From Metaphire vulgaris (taxonomy: Eukaryota > Annelida > Clitellata > Crassiclitellata > Megascolecidae), in assembly GCA_018105865.1 (NCBI GenBank), contig CM030836.1, positions 3,620,271 through 3,684,270 of the forward strand: 64,000 bases of DNA, written 5' to 3'. Position 1 is the first letter of the stretch, and each line of letters opens with the position of its first letter. The translations under genes and the position numbers were made by a program. Positions 55,498 to 64,000 of the stretch are shown here, in pieces. The notes beneath the pieces were generated by a model that saw only the letters and a list, made by a program, of their open reading frames with translations, did not search any database and had not been told where the DNA came from.

Positions 55498-56391
55498 AAT
55501 ACGGGATTGTTATGATGCGAAGAAAGACAAGGAACTGTCAATAGCAATAGATGAAGGGAAATGGTATGAGAGAAAGCTTGCTTCTTTTGCAGCGTCATCT
55601 TCTTCAGTAGATACGGATCTGTCAGACTGTCCATGGAAAACGTTTCCTTCTGTTATAATCCCCCAAAACTTCAATTGCGGAACCATTTACCATCACCTCA
55701 TTGAGTCGGTGCAATTTGTAGACAGCATCACAGGTGATAGTGAAAGACCGTTCGATGATTTGCATACTGCTAAACCACTAAGACGTGGCAAACAGTACTA
55801 CGATAGTAGGAATGTGTCAGCAATGCAAGACTGCTATAAGCAGGGCAGTTATTGCGTAAAAGCTCTTGTTGCACATTCGATGACAACAGGACACTACACA
55901 GTTAATGTTGAACTTCTTAAACAGTCTGGCTTTGTAAAAACTGCCAGTTGTGAATGTAGAGCAGCAGCAATGGGGAGATGTAGCCATGTTGCCGCTGTTT
56001 TATATGCTATATTAGATAACATAAATAGGCCTCACGACAATTTATCTGTTGCAAGCACTAGTAAGCCGTGTGTTTGGGACAAAGGCAAAAAGCATCGCAA
56101 ACATCCCAGAAAAATTACTGAAACGGATTACTTGAGTAGAGCTCGAAGAAAGCCATCCAAGATACTGCAGTTTGATCCAAGACCTCCTGCTTTTCGTGAT
56201 GCAACTTTGAATAAGAGTGACTTTAACAGTTTCATAGTCGATCTACAATCATGTGGCAATGGAACTCAAACCAGCATGTGGGAAACTCTGCTACAGCTAC
56301 AGTACAACGATTACAATTTGACATTCAGTGAAATTGTCCTGTTGAAGGCCAAATGCACACAGCTAGTTGACAGTCTGAGAGTTCCGGGTTA
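55498..56391 (+). pseudogene. ISL2EU ORF2, SWIM zinc-finger exon
   Basis: It begins after CATTAACAG. IAIDEGKWYERKLASF is followed by GKQYYDSRNVSAMQDC and a SWIM finger (C-E-C...C-S-H: SCECRAAAMGRCSHVAAVLY). The frame stays open to a stop at 56391, but GGTTAGA nearby could be the donor of a further intron. SWIM fingers bind DNA or protein. The exon is intact in itself. Confidence 0.7.
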
Positions 56392-56585
56392 GAATTTTTT
56401 CTATTTTGCAAATGGCTACTTATTTACTATGAATTGCAGATGTAATTGCATTTAAGCAGTATTCAAATATGCATTATCAAAGTTGACATTTCTCTTAAAT
56501 ATATTTAATAACCATTCACAATATATTTCACTTTACAGTACTAGATGTGATATGTTTCACAATTTTTGCATTGTACCTGTTTATA

Positions 56586-57303
56586 GGTTGTAAGCCTGTT
56601 GAAATTGTTACTAGTCAGAGGAGTCAGAATGGTATCATCAGCGTCGATTGCGCATAACTGCATCAAATTGCCACGACGTATCATCTTGCAAGTCATCTCA
56701 GCGTGCAGGTAGCATCATTAACAAGCAACTGTGGTCTAACCAACCCCTATCAACTGTTTCAATGAAGTATGGTCAGCTGCACGAGTCAGATGCCAGATTA
56801 GCTTTTTGTGCAGCTATGCAAATGTCGGTCTCTGGTCTAGCAGTCATAGAAACTGGAATGTGGGTAAATCCACAGTTTCCTCAGATTGCCTGTTCTCTGA
56901 TGGTCTTGTCTATGATCCAACAATGCCAGTTGCTAGTCAGTATGGGCTTATCGAAATCAAGTGTCCAAAAGTCATTGAAAACACAAGCCCTCTTGAAGCT
57001 AAAGACAGCCTCACCAAAGAACAATGGCATTCATTTTGTTTAGCAGACAGTGAGGGCAAACTGATGTTGAAAAGAAGCCATAAGTATTATTATCAAGTGC
57101 AGTGTCAACTGGGTGTTTGCGAATTGTTATGGTGTTATTTTGTTGTTTGGTCAAAAGAAGGGATTTTTATAGAAAAATTTATGCTGACCCAGTATTTTGG
57201 CAAAGTACAAAAAGAAGTTATTGTCTTTTCATGAGGAGTACCTGTGTCCAGAGTATTTTGAAATGCGCCTTCCAAGGAAACTAAGCCTTATAAAGTTAGA
57301 ATA
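56586..57303 (+). pseudogene. ISL2EU ORF2, YqaJ nuclease-like exon with frameshifts
   Basis: After TGTTTATAG the blocks are SEESEWYHQRRLRITASNCH, MKYGQLHESDARLAF and IETGMWVNPQFPQIAC. A one-base loss near 56897 leads to DGLVYDPTMPVASQYGLIEI, KCPKV. The E-x-K (IEIKCP) and upstream acidic S-D-G are the YqaJ/lambda-exonuclease catalytic signature. KYYYQVQCQLGVCE and a second frameshift near 57205 lead to the end KLLSFHEEYLCPEYFEMR. Confidence 0.75.
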
Positions 57304-57728
57304 AGTTATTGTGTTCTTATACTGTTGCTAGTCACTTTTCAAACATAGTTTCGATTGGACACCAAAATTTCACCACATGCATTCTTTCTTCACTTACGTT
57401 TGCAGGCAAATAGTTGCTTTGCAGAATTTGTTGTTCATTGTTTCATCTTGTCTAATGTTTGCTGACATCATAGTTACTATGGTCATATAGATTAAATGAT
57501 TAAATGCGACCAACTGTAAGCTGAACTATATTCATATTTCTTTACATCAATATGCTCTTTTTAAGTTTTTGCTGCTTTTATTATACATTGAAATATAAAC
57601 AGGCAAGCAATTGATTTATCTCTTCATTTTTAACATAGCGACCTTAACTCCCAAAGTAATTAACTAATAATAACATAATCAGAAACATGCAATATTAGTA
57701 TCATATAAAAACCACATCTCTTACAGTA
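57304..57728. other. Convergent 3' ends of the two ISL2EU genes
   Basis: Non-coding AT-rich spacer. AATATAAA and TTTATT words could serve polyadenylation on either strand. Confidence 0.35.
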
Positions 57729-59010
57729 CTATTTAACAATAGGCTCTTGAAAATTAACCAAACATGCACAAACAAATACAATTTGAGAAAACACTGGTGT
57801 TAGGGAAAGTGGTATTACTTTTTGCAACAAACGATATTTTTTAAGCCTCTCAATTGCACGTTCTACATGTATGCGAACTTTTGCTATCTGCTTCGTTTTA
57901 GCTTCTTCTTGGGGGGTAAATTTATTCCGGCCATGCAGAAACGGTGGAATGTTCAAGTCAACCCCTCTTTCACTCAGCAAATCGTTTATTACAAATCCTC
58001 TGTCTGCCAGTACCATATCCCCTGCATGCAGTTTGTCTAAGAAGCCTGATTGAATTACAATATCCTTATCACTAATAGATCCTTCATATGCATCTGAAAC
58101 GTACATAATTGCACCACTAGGCGATATGCCAATCAAAACCTTAAACGTGGTATGACTTTTATAACTAGAATACAAATTTCCTTGCTGTTCAAAGTTAGCA
58201 GCCATTTGAACTCGAAACTCACTACAATCAATTATCGTCCTAATGTTCTTGTAACGACGAAAACAGGCAGGCATGTGGCATTGTAAGTTTTGTCGTGGGG
58301 GAAACATCTCATTTCGTAATCGATTAAACTGTAAGTACAAGAACTGAATCCACGTGGTAATAGTTATTGTCACAACTGCTTCAGAGACACAGAAGCGAAA
58401 TGCCAGATCCTTATTTAAAAGCCCTAACCGTAGTCTCATTAATGTTAAAAGTAATTGATCTCTGTACGACAAAATGCTTGGTCGTCCGCAGGCACTGCCT
58501 TTTCCATGTGACATCTCAACTTGTCCTTTCCGTTGACTTTTTTCTCCTCTATAATATTCCAATGTCTCTGCACTGGGGCCTAGAAATCGCAGCACACAAA
58601 GAAATTGCAACCAACTGAGCCCTGTATAGAAGCGACATTTCTTCTCATCATTTTCAACATCGGCTACTGAAAATTTCTTGGATGTTTTCAAGTTGGTACT
58701 GTTGCTTATTGATTCCAGTTTTCTTTCCAATTGCTTGATTTTGAGTTTTGCCATCAAAAGCTCAGATACTTCAATACGGACTTGAACTGCCTTGTCAACC
58801 ATAACTGGATGGTCAGTCTGTACTTGGATCACTCGCACCTTGACAGGTGTATACTGTGATTGACAATCATTAAACGTGATTTCGCAATCAGCAACAGACA
58901 CATCAGTTGCTGCTGCAGCTTCAGACGTCGTTTCAATAGGTTTCTGTAACCAAAGGCTCAGACATTTTTCTTGTGGCTGGGCATTTCCGTTTTCGAGAAA
59001 ACCTAGCCAC
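57729..59010 (-). pseudogene. ISL2EU transposase, DDE_Tnp_4 exon
   Basis: The acceptor TATTGTTTAG precedes GTGGCTAGG. Spliced in phase 0 to the THAP exon the codons give KVARFSRKRKCPATRKMSEP and then a stop. A one-base shift near 58945 leads into a long clean frame of over 400 codons. In it are a coiled-coil segment (LLMAKLKIKQLERKLESI) and the RNase-H core. D is in TIIDCSEFRVQ, D in MVLADRGFVINDLL, and E in VRIHVERAIERLKKY. All three catalytic residues are present. This family excises and inserts the element. Confidence 0.8.
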
Positions 59011-59450
59011 CTAAACAATATGAACAACAGTAGTTATCATTGCTGCATACATATATTTCTAGTCAGCAAAGTTATAGTTCTATATACAATACACAATTAT
59101 TTTCAATATAGTTAGTATCATGTCAGTATTCCTATTCATCTCATTTTTAAAGTTAGTACCTGACAACAATTTACTTCCAAATAGCTACACAGTAAGATTA
59201 CAAGGATCATAATGATTTATATCATTGGACTAATTCTCTTTGCTTCACTATTTTGATTAGAATGGATGCTCAATTCTCTGCTCAATTTTTTTACTCTAAT
59301 GAATGCTTAATGTGAGAAATTGATGTTTTTATACATGTAGCTGATATGCTATTCTGTTGGAAATAATTTAATTTAATTTTTAAAATATATAATACAAAAT
59401 ACCCAGACATGTTACAATAGGCCTATTACAAATTAAAACAAAATTGTTAC

Positions 59451-59726
59451 CTTATCAGCAGAATAGGTAGCCGGAATAGGATCAGGATTATCATCAGTTG
59501 GTCCTCTACCTCCAACGAAATGAACACTGCAAATGTATGTATCTTTGGTAATGTTTTTGTATGTGAATCCTTCCCGGCCACAATTGTTCGCCCACACCTT
59601 ACATTTCTCAAGATAGATGTTCGGCTTTGGGAATCGTATAAAAAACACATCTTTCATGTAATCCTTGTATGTATATCGGCTGTCGTTTTTGCAAACCCCA
59701 TAACAGCAGTGTTTTGTAGCAGGCAT
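59451..59726 (-). CDS. ISL2EU transposase, THAP-domain exon
   Basis: ATG at 59726 opens MPATKHCCYGVCKNDSRYTY. The C2CH zinc module is complete (C-YGV-C near residue 10 and C-SVH in TYICSVHF). VFFIRFPKP and VWANNCGREGF fill the usual positions. It ends GATAAG|GTAACA. THAP modules recognise short DNA sequences, here presumably the terminal repeats. Confidence 0.85.
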
Positions 59727-59906
59727 CGTTTAAAAACCTTTATAAAGTTTGTATATATAAGTTTATAATTATAATGTTTATATCCGTGCGCTAACTCGTA
59801 CAACAATGTTTGTCCGCAAAGGGGCGTGACCAACCGCGCATGCGCAGTTGGCATGAGGTCATAGGCTATTTTTAGGTCTCGCGACCACATTTGTAAACTA
59901 CGCTAT

Positions 59907-60346
59907 TGCGTACGTTCACTCAAGTATGAGCGAAACCAGCTGAGAACTACTCCGCCCAGCCCGTATGACGTCTCCAGACGCCTTAGTAGAATTTCATGAT
60001 CTACTGTATCGAACGCAGCTGATAAATCCAGGAGTGTCAGCAGTGCTAAATTACCAGTATCCAGTGCTTGAAGAATGTCACCTAGAACTTTGGCTAATGC
60101 AGTCTCAGTGGAATGGTTTTTGCGATATGCTGACTGTAAGTTTGGTAGCAAGTGTTTGACATTCAGATAGTCAACCAGTTGCACAACTACCATGTGTTCA
60201 AGTAGCTTGTTCAATGTTGGAAGATTGGATAATGGATACAGGCTTGATTGGATTGATTGGATTATCGGTGATACGTGTATAAATAATTTCCGTATCAGTT
60301 GTTTGTTAGGCAGAACAGAAATTCGCAGACTCCGACGAATAGTCAA
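59907..60346 (-). mobile_element. CR1-like LINE, 5' part (split by ISL2EU-1)
   Basis: The minus frame reads LPTLNKLLEHMVVVQLVDYL, NLQSAYRKNHSTETALAKVL, LSAAFDTVDHEILLRRLETS and VLSWFRSYLSERTQ. It then meets the ISL2EU end. Together with 53230-54342 it forms most of an RT domain. The 5' part breaks off near 60230 at GATTG repeats. Confidence 0.85.
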
Positions 60347-60595
60347 GAATATTGCACTTTTGATGACAATTTGTTGCTACAAACTTGGTTAATAAGATAG
60401 TTGTCATTATGTTGTTCTTGATATGTTGCTAAAGAAATTTAGATGCATTTCTAATGGCAATAAGCTGTCAGTAGTTAATAAGTGAATTTTTTTATTAGAA
60501 CGTAAAACATTTTGACTGTTAAACATTAGTAGATATAGCAATAAATATGAAATGCTACGATTCAAAGTGTTCGAGTTGTCATCTAAAAATTAGGC

Positions 60596-61228
60596 TGCGC
60601 CAGACCTGTATAGTATATTATAATGACTCCCATATAATAATTAATAACTCCCCTCTCATTATTATATATATAATAATGACTCCCACCATCATTATTATAT
60701 ATACAATAATAACTCTCTCTATATTATAATAACTCCCTTAGTTTTTCAGAAGCCAGCTGAGATACCATGGTCTAGAACACCAAAAGCTTTTTTATATCGA
60801 GGATTGTTCCAATAGTGTGCTTGTGGGATTCAAAATTTGTTGTTTTGGTATCAATTAAATTCATTATTGGCACTTAAATGGAGAAATAGGGCTGAACCCA
60901 TATTGATCAGTGGATAGCATATTAAATGCATCTAAGTAGTTTAACATTCTCGTAAGCGTTGCCCTTTCAGGAATTTTAGGAAAACTGGGAGATTTTAAAT
61001 GGGTCTATAATTTCATATAACCATTTTAAATACATCCTTATAAATTGGGGTTATTTTTTCAATTTTTAGGCACACTTCTTCTGGGGAGTTATTATAATAT
61101 AGAGAGAGTTATTATTATATATATAATAATAATAATTAGGGGGAGTCCTTATTATATATATATATATATAAATGATGGGGGGAGTTATTATTATATGGGA
61201 GTCATTATAATATGCTACACCGGGCGCA
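60596..61228. mobile_element. Element with long TATTATAATGACTCCC inverted repeats
   Basis: The outer 150 bp on each side are inverted copies carrying repeated ATAATGACTCCCATATAA and ATAATAACTCCC words. The ends are GCGCCAGACCTGTATAG and, reversed, GCGCCCGGTGTAGCA. The target duplication is not clear. The middle 350 bp does not code. Confidence 0.65.
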
Positions 61229-61424
61229 TGTTACGAAAACGAACGTGGAAATAATTATTGGTAATGTCACTAATGTTAACCAGTCATATTACAGATTACT
61301 TGTCCGCTCAATGTAAACCAGCAACCAATGCTAAATTGCTTTTCTTAGCATAGTGCCTTGGAAAACACTAGCTAAAACACCAGATAAACTTATTTCTTGC
61401 AACACTCATGAGACAATGAATAGT

Positions 61425-61533
61425 GCGTCCACCACGTTCCGACACGTGGTGGACGCAAGGAGAGCAAGGCACCTGAAGACGCAAAGAGCAAGGCACCTGA
61501 AGAAGCTGGTGCTTCTTCAGGTGCCTTGCTCTT
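61425..61533. repeat. Two adjacent perfect hairpins
   Basis: Hairpin 1: arms GCGTCCACCACGT (61425-61437 and 61444-61456). Hairpin 2: 23-base arms (61484-61506 and 61511-61533) starting AAGAGCAAGGCACCTGAAG with a 4-base loop. A direct copy of most of that arm precedes it (61461-61480). Confidence 0.85.
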
Positions 61534-61549
61534 TTGTGTTGGCGGCTAT

Positions 61550-61800
61550 GGACTTCCATCTTTCTCGTTTTCTGGTGATCTTCACGAGTTCGAGTTCTGT
61601 ACTCTGAAGTCTTCTCTCAGTTTGTCTATGACATTATATATTCTCTTCCTTTCGAGCTTTTCCCTTCCACCATGCCAGTCGCTGCCAAGTTCTCCAGTTC
61701 ATCTTTTCTCATCACGTGCCCAAAGAATTTCATCTGTTTTTCCTTTATCTTTCACGAGCTCTCAAGGTTCATAAGGCGACGATGATCGGCGTTTCCAAGA
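61550..61800 (-). mobile_element. RTE-like LINE 3' fragment
   Basis: The minus frame FFGHVMRKDELENLAATGMV, EGKSS resembles the closing domain of RTE ORF2. The sequence is shared with 16490-16660. Confidence 0.6.
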
Positions 61801-61895
61801 TCCTCAGCCAGGCAACTGGCGCAAGTTACATACGCGCCTGTTTACGCCTCGGGTTAATCCGCTACTCAGTTCCCAACGCAATCTGGTAAAAGAAG

Positions 61896-61965
61896 GCTGA
61901 GGTGGCTCCTGCGGGTTTCGAACCCGCGATTCATTGTCCAGCGTTGTCGCTGTGCTGTTCTTTCC
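61896..61965 (-). tRNA. tRNA-like 3' half (B box), probably SINE or tRNA relic
   Basis: On the minus strand GCGGGTTCGAAACCCGC forms a perfect T-arm with a B-box match, followed by AGGAGCCACC. The D-arm and 5' acceptor strand cannot be found, so it is not a functional tRNA as read. Confidence 0.35.
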
Positions 61966-61985
61966 TTTATAGGGAAGTTTATGAT

Positions 61986-62381
61986 TAGGGTTGCCAGATA
62001 CCTTCATGTCCAAAGGAGAACACAAGAGGTCACAAAGGACTAAGCCAGACAAAGGAAATAATTATTGGTAATGTCAAGGCCGTCAAATTCACGAAGCATA
62101 CAGTGGTCGAAGCATACAGTGGCGCAGCAACCCCAACACCCGGATCAAAGCAGGTATTTCCGCAGGATCTTGCAGAGTCAATTGGTTCTCTTTTTTCACT
62201 GAGCGCTGATGATAGTGATGACATGATTACCAATGACATGGTCAAGTAGACCGAAATTCAAGTTAGTAGATGATGAGACCAAAATGTCGGACATTTTCTC
62301 ATTTCAGACCAATACCTGCCCGACGGAGGACACGCGGTAAGAAAGACGACAAGTCCTCCTTTTGCTGGTCTGTCAACCCTA
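61986..62381. mobile_element. hAT MITE (TAGGGTTGCCAGA)
   Basis: It starts TAGGGTTGCCAGA and ends TCTGTCAACCCTA. The exact duplication TTTATGAT lies at 61978-61985 and 62382-62389. The terminal repeat resembles that of hAT-A at 32206. It is non-coding. Confidence 0.9.
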
Positions 62382-62389
62382 TTTATGAT

Positions 62390-62679
62390 TTATATTAATC
62401 TTAGTTATCAATGGAACGTTTAGTATTCTTCTCGAGAACAGTTATCGGGCTATCAGTCTATTTGTCATTGTTGTGGAGATGGTCAATGTCTCTACTCTAT
62501 ATAGACTAGTAGCACTGACCAAATGTCGCATTTACATTCAGTGCTCTTGATGTTGTTTCATTCGATTTGTTTGTGCTTATCGGGATCTTTTTCAATTCCA
62601 TGAATGCTGATTTTGCCATGTCGATTTTTATTTTAGATCGGTGTCGCTTGTGATTATGCTTTCCTAATATTTGAATGGA
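62390..62679 (-). mobile_element. Probable RTE-like LINE scrap
   Basis: GAATGCTGATTTTGCCATG and its surroundings at 62580-62660 match 16840-16915 in the same orientation, so this is probably another fragment of that LINE. Nothing else is recognised. Confidence 0.4.
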
Positions 62680-63530
62680 CTGAACAAAACTGACGAGGGC
62701 ACTCAGAGAAGAATTGGGAATAGACTACAGAGACAGAAAACTCATCGGAAGCCTGTACATGAATCAATCAAAATCTAACCGTGTGACTGGACAATACTGT
62801 AAACCAGGAACGCTGGGAAGTGGTTAAGACAAGTTAGCCCTCTCTCACCGTTCCTGTTCAATATCTACACAGAAGAACCCACAAGAGAAGTATTTGAGAA
62901 CATCAAAGGACAAAATAGCGGTTGGTGGGGAAAGTATAAAGGGACATAAGATTTGCTTATGACCAGGCAATTATGACAAACACCAAATATGGATTGCAGA
63001 GGTATCTTTAAAAGTCATTAACGAAAATTTCGTCTTGACGAGCGCTTAACGCAACGTCAAAGGATTACGGGCCTGCTTGGGTACAAACGCCATGTGTTTA
63101 AAAGAAATACGGAGAAGAATTGTCATGGGCAAAGTAGCCTTTACGAACAGAAGAGAACTATTGAGAAGGAATTTTAACCAAATTCTGAAAAACCAAAGTC
63201 AAAGCACTGACCTGGCCAGACCAGATCAGACTTGGACGCTGAGAAAGGAAGACATTAAGAGAGGCGTTCGAAATGTGGATCTGGCGATGAATGAACAAAA
63301 TCAGCTGGACGGAAAAAAATAACAAACGAAGTCTGAAAGAGAAGAAGTCTGAAAGAGAAAAAGAAAAGCCTAATAAACACTCTTCGAACAAGACAAAAGA
63401 AGTGGATGGGCCATATTCTGAGAGAAGAATCAAGAAATATTCTGAAAGAAGAATCAATAAGATAAAAGCTCAAGATAAAGAGGAGCGGCAACGCTGGAGT
63501 AGGGAACATGTCTTTGTGCAAAGCACTTGA
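62680..63530 (+). mobile_element. RTE-like LINE fragment
   Basis: The plus frames give ALREELGIDYRDRKLIGSLY, MNQSKSNRV, then a degenerate L-S-P-x-L-F-N-I-Y-T-E region. Later come KEIRRRIVMGKVAFTNRREL and a lysine-rich C-terminus to 63530. Multiple stops. Confidence 0.65.
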
Positions 63531-63540
63531 AGAAGAATGT

Positions 63541-64000
63541 TTGGATTGAGTTATGCCTACTTGTTTGATTTATTTTCCTTTAATCGGTATCCTGCATTTA
63601 GGTATTACTTTGTGTTTCCTTGTGACCATAGTAGCCTAGTAACCATAGTAGCACAGTAGACCGCAAATTACGGTCTTTTAATTTTTATTTTCAGTCCATC
63701 ACTTTAACCTGCTCCTCTTTGCATAGCTGATAGTCTTTTAACTTCTTTTTTAAAATTGCCATTATTGTTGCATCATCTGCAAACCTTTATATTATTTCTC
63801 CTATCCTATCTTCCTATATCCTATCTATCTATTGATACCTTCCAAATTTTTAAATTATTTACAAAATACCTTTAAAATGTAATAATGTTAACTGTTGCAA
63901 ATGTAATAATGTTCGCCGCTCATACTTTGCTCCGTATTACATGTTTCACGTGGCAGAATTGCTTTGCTAATTTTTGCAGCCATACTCATGGTAGCGAAGG
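63541..64000. other. No recognisable feature
   Basis: AT-rich sequence with a few (CCTATCTAT)-like repeats near 63810. Confidence 0.3.

Larger units (their letters stand above)
54343..59904. mobile_element. ISL2EU (PIF/Harbinger-related) transposon, 5.56 kb
   Basis: The ends AGCGTAGTTTACAAAT and, reversed, the same 16 bases are flanked by AT at 54341-54342 and 59905-59906. Two convergent genes lie inside. The left, on plus, has SAP, SWIM and YqaJ domains. The right, on minus, has THAP and DDE_Tnp_4 domains. This is the known gene content of ISL2EU elements. The insertion splits a CR1-like LINE between RT codons for SERTQ and VRC. Both genes carry frameshifts, so the copy is probably inactive. 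Confidence 0.88.

Overview
The window is metazoan nuclear DNA. It has spliced genes, no bacterial-style operons, AT-rich unique sequence, many microsatellites, and one recognisable host gene embedded in a dense graveyard of transposable elements. The host gene, on the minus strand from about 25.1 kb down to at least 14.6 kb, is an RGS12-like regulator of G-protein signalling. A PDZ exon, a PTB-domain exon and an exon carrying the start of the RGS box are visible. The mix of CR1/L2-like and RTE-like LINEs, hAT, piggyBac, Merlin, P and ISL2EU transposons and gypsy-like LTR elements suggests a non-vertebrate animal, probably an aquatic invertebrate. The species cannot be named from sequence alone.

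Layout. 0-14.5 kb: LINE 3' ends, hAT-type MITEs with 8-bp target duplications, a TTAA-bounded non-autonomous element, a transposon coding for an uncharacterised transposase-like protein (8.5-10.4 kb), and a 2.3-kb piggyBac (11.45-13.78 kb), both inserted into older LINEs. 14.5-25.2 kb: the RGS12-like gene, its introns filled with LINE and hAT sequence and a GC-rich retroposon. 25.4-32 kb: a second GC-rich retroposon, RTE-like LINE pieces and a relic of the uncharacterised transposase. 32.2-37.1 kb: a three-level nest (hAT in hAT, with a 3.9-kb Merlin inside) with exact or near-exact target duplications. The Merlin transposase has a spliceosomal intron carrying telomere-like repeats. 37.5-46.2 kb: a TAGAG-type element holding a LINE and a MITE, a long palindrome, an internally deleted ISL2EU, a gypsy-like LTR plus gag relic, a third copy of the uncharacterised transposase and a P-element relic. 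46.6-53.1 kb: two nested hAT-like shells enclosing a 0.95-kb-arm inverted repeat and a 1.9-kb non-autonomous LTR retrotransposon with TGCAT duplications. 53.2-60.4 kb: a CR1-like LINE split by a 5.56-kb ISL2EU carrying convergent genes (SAP/SWIM/YqaJ and THAP/DDE). 60.5-64 kb: an inverted-repeat element, strong hairpins, LINE fragments and one more hAT MITE.

Most transposon genes here are broken by frameshifts or truncation. The best preserved reading frames are the uncharacterised transposase (8.9-10.1 kb), the piggyBac transposase lacking its N-terminus, the 3' part of an RTE-like reverse transcriptase (30.2-31.3 kb), the Merlin exons (one in-frame stop), the ISL2EU DDE exon and the RGS12-like exons. 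The most unusual signal is a roughly 25-bp motif (CTGACAAGCAAAAAAGG plus a TCATC-like core). It recurs one to four times inside at least five short hAT elements whose terminal repeats differ.
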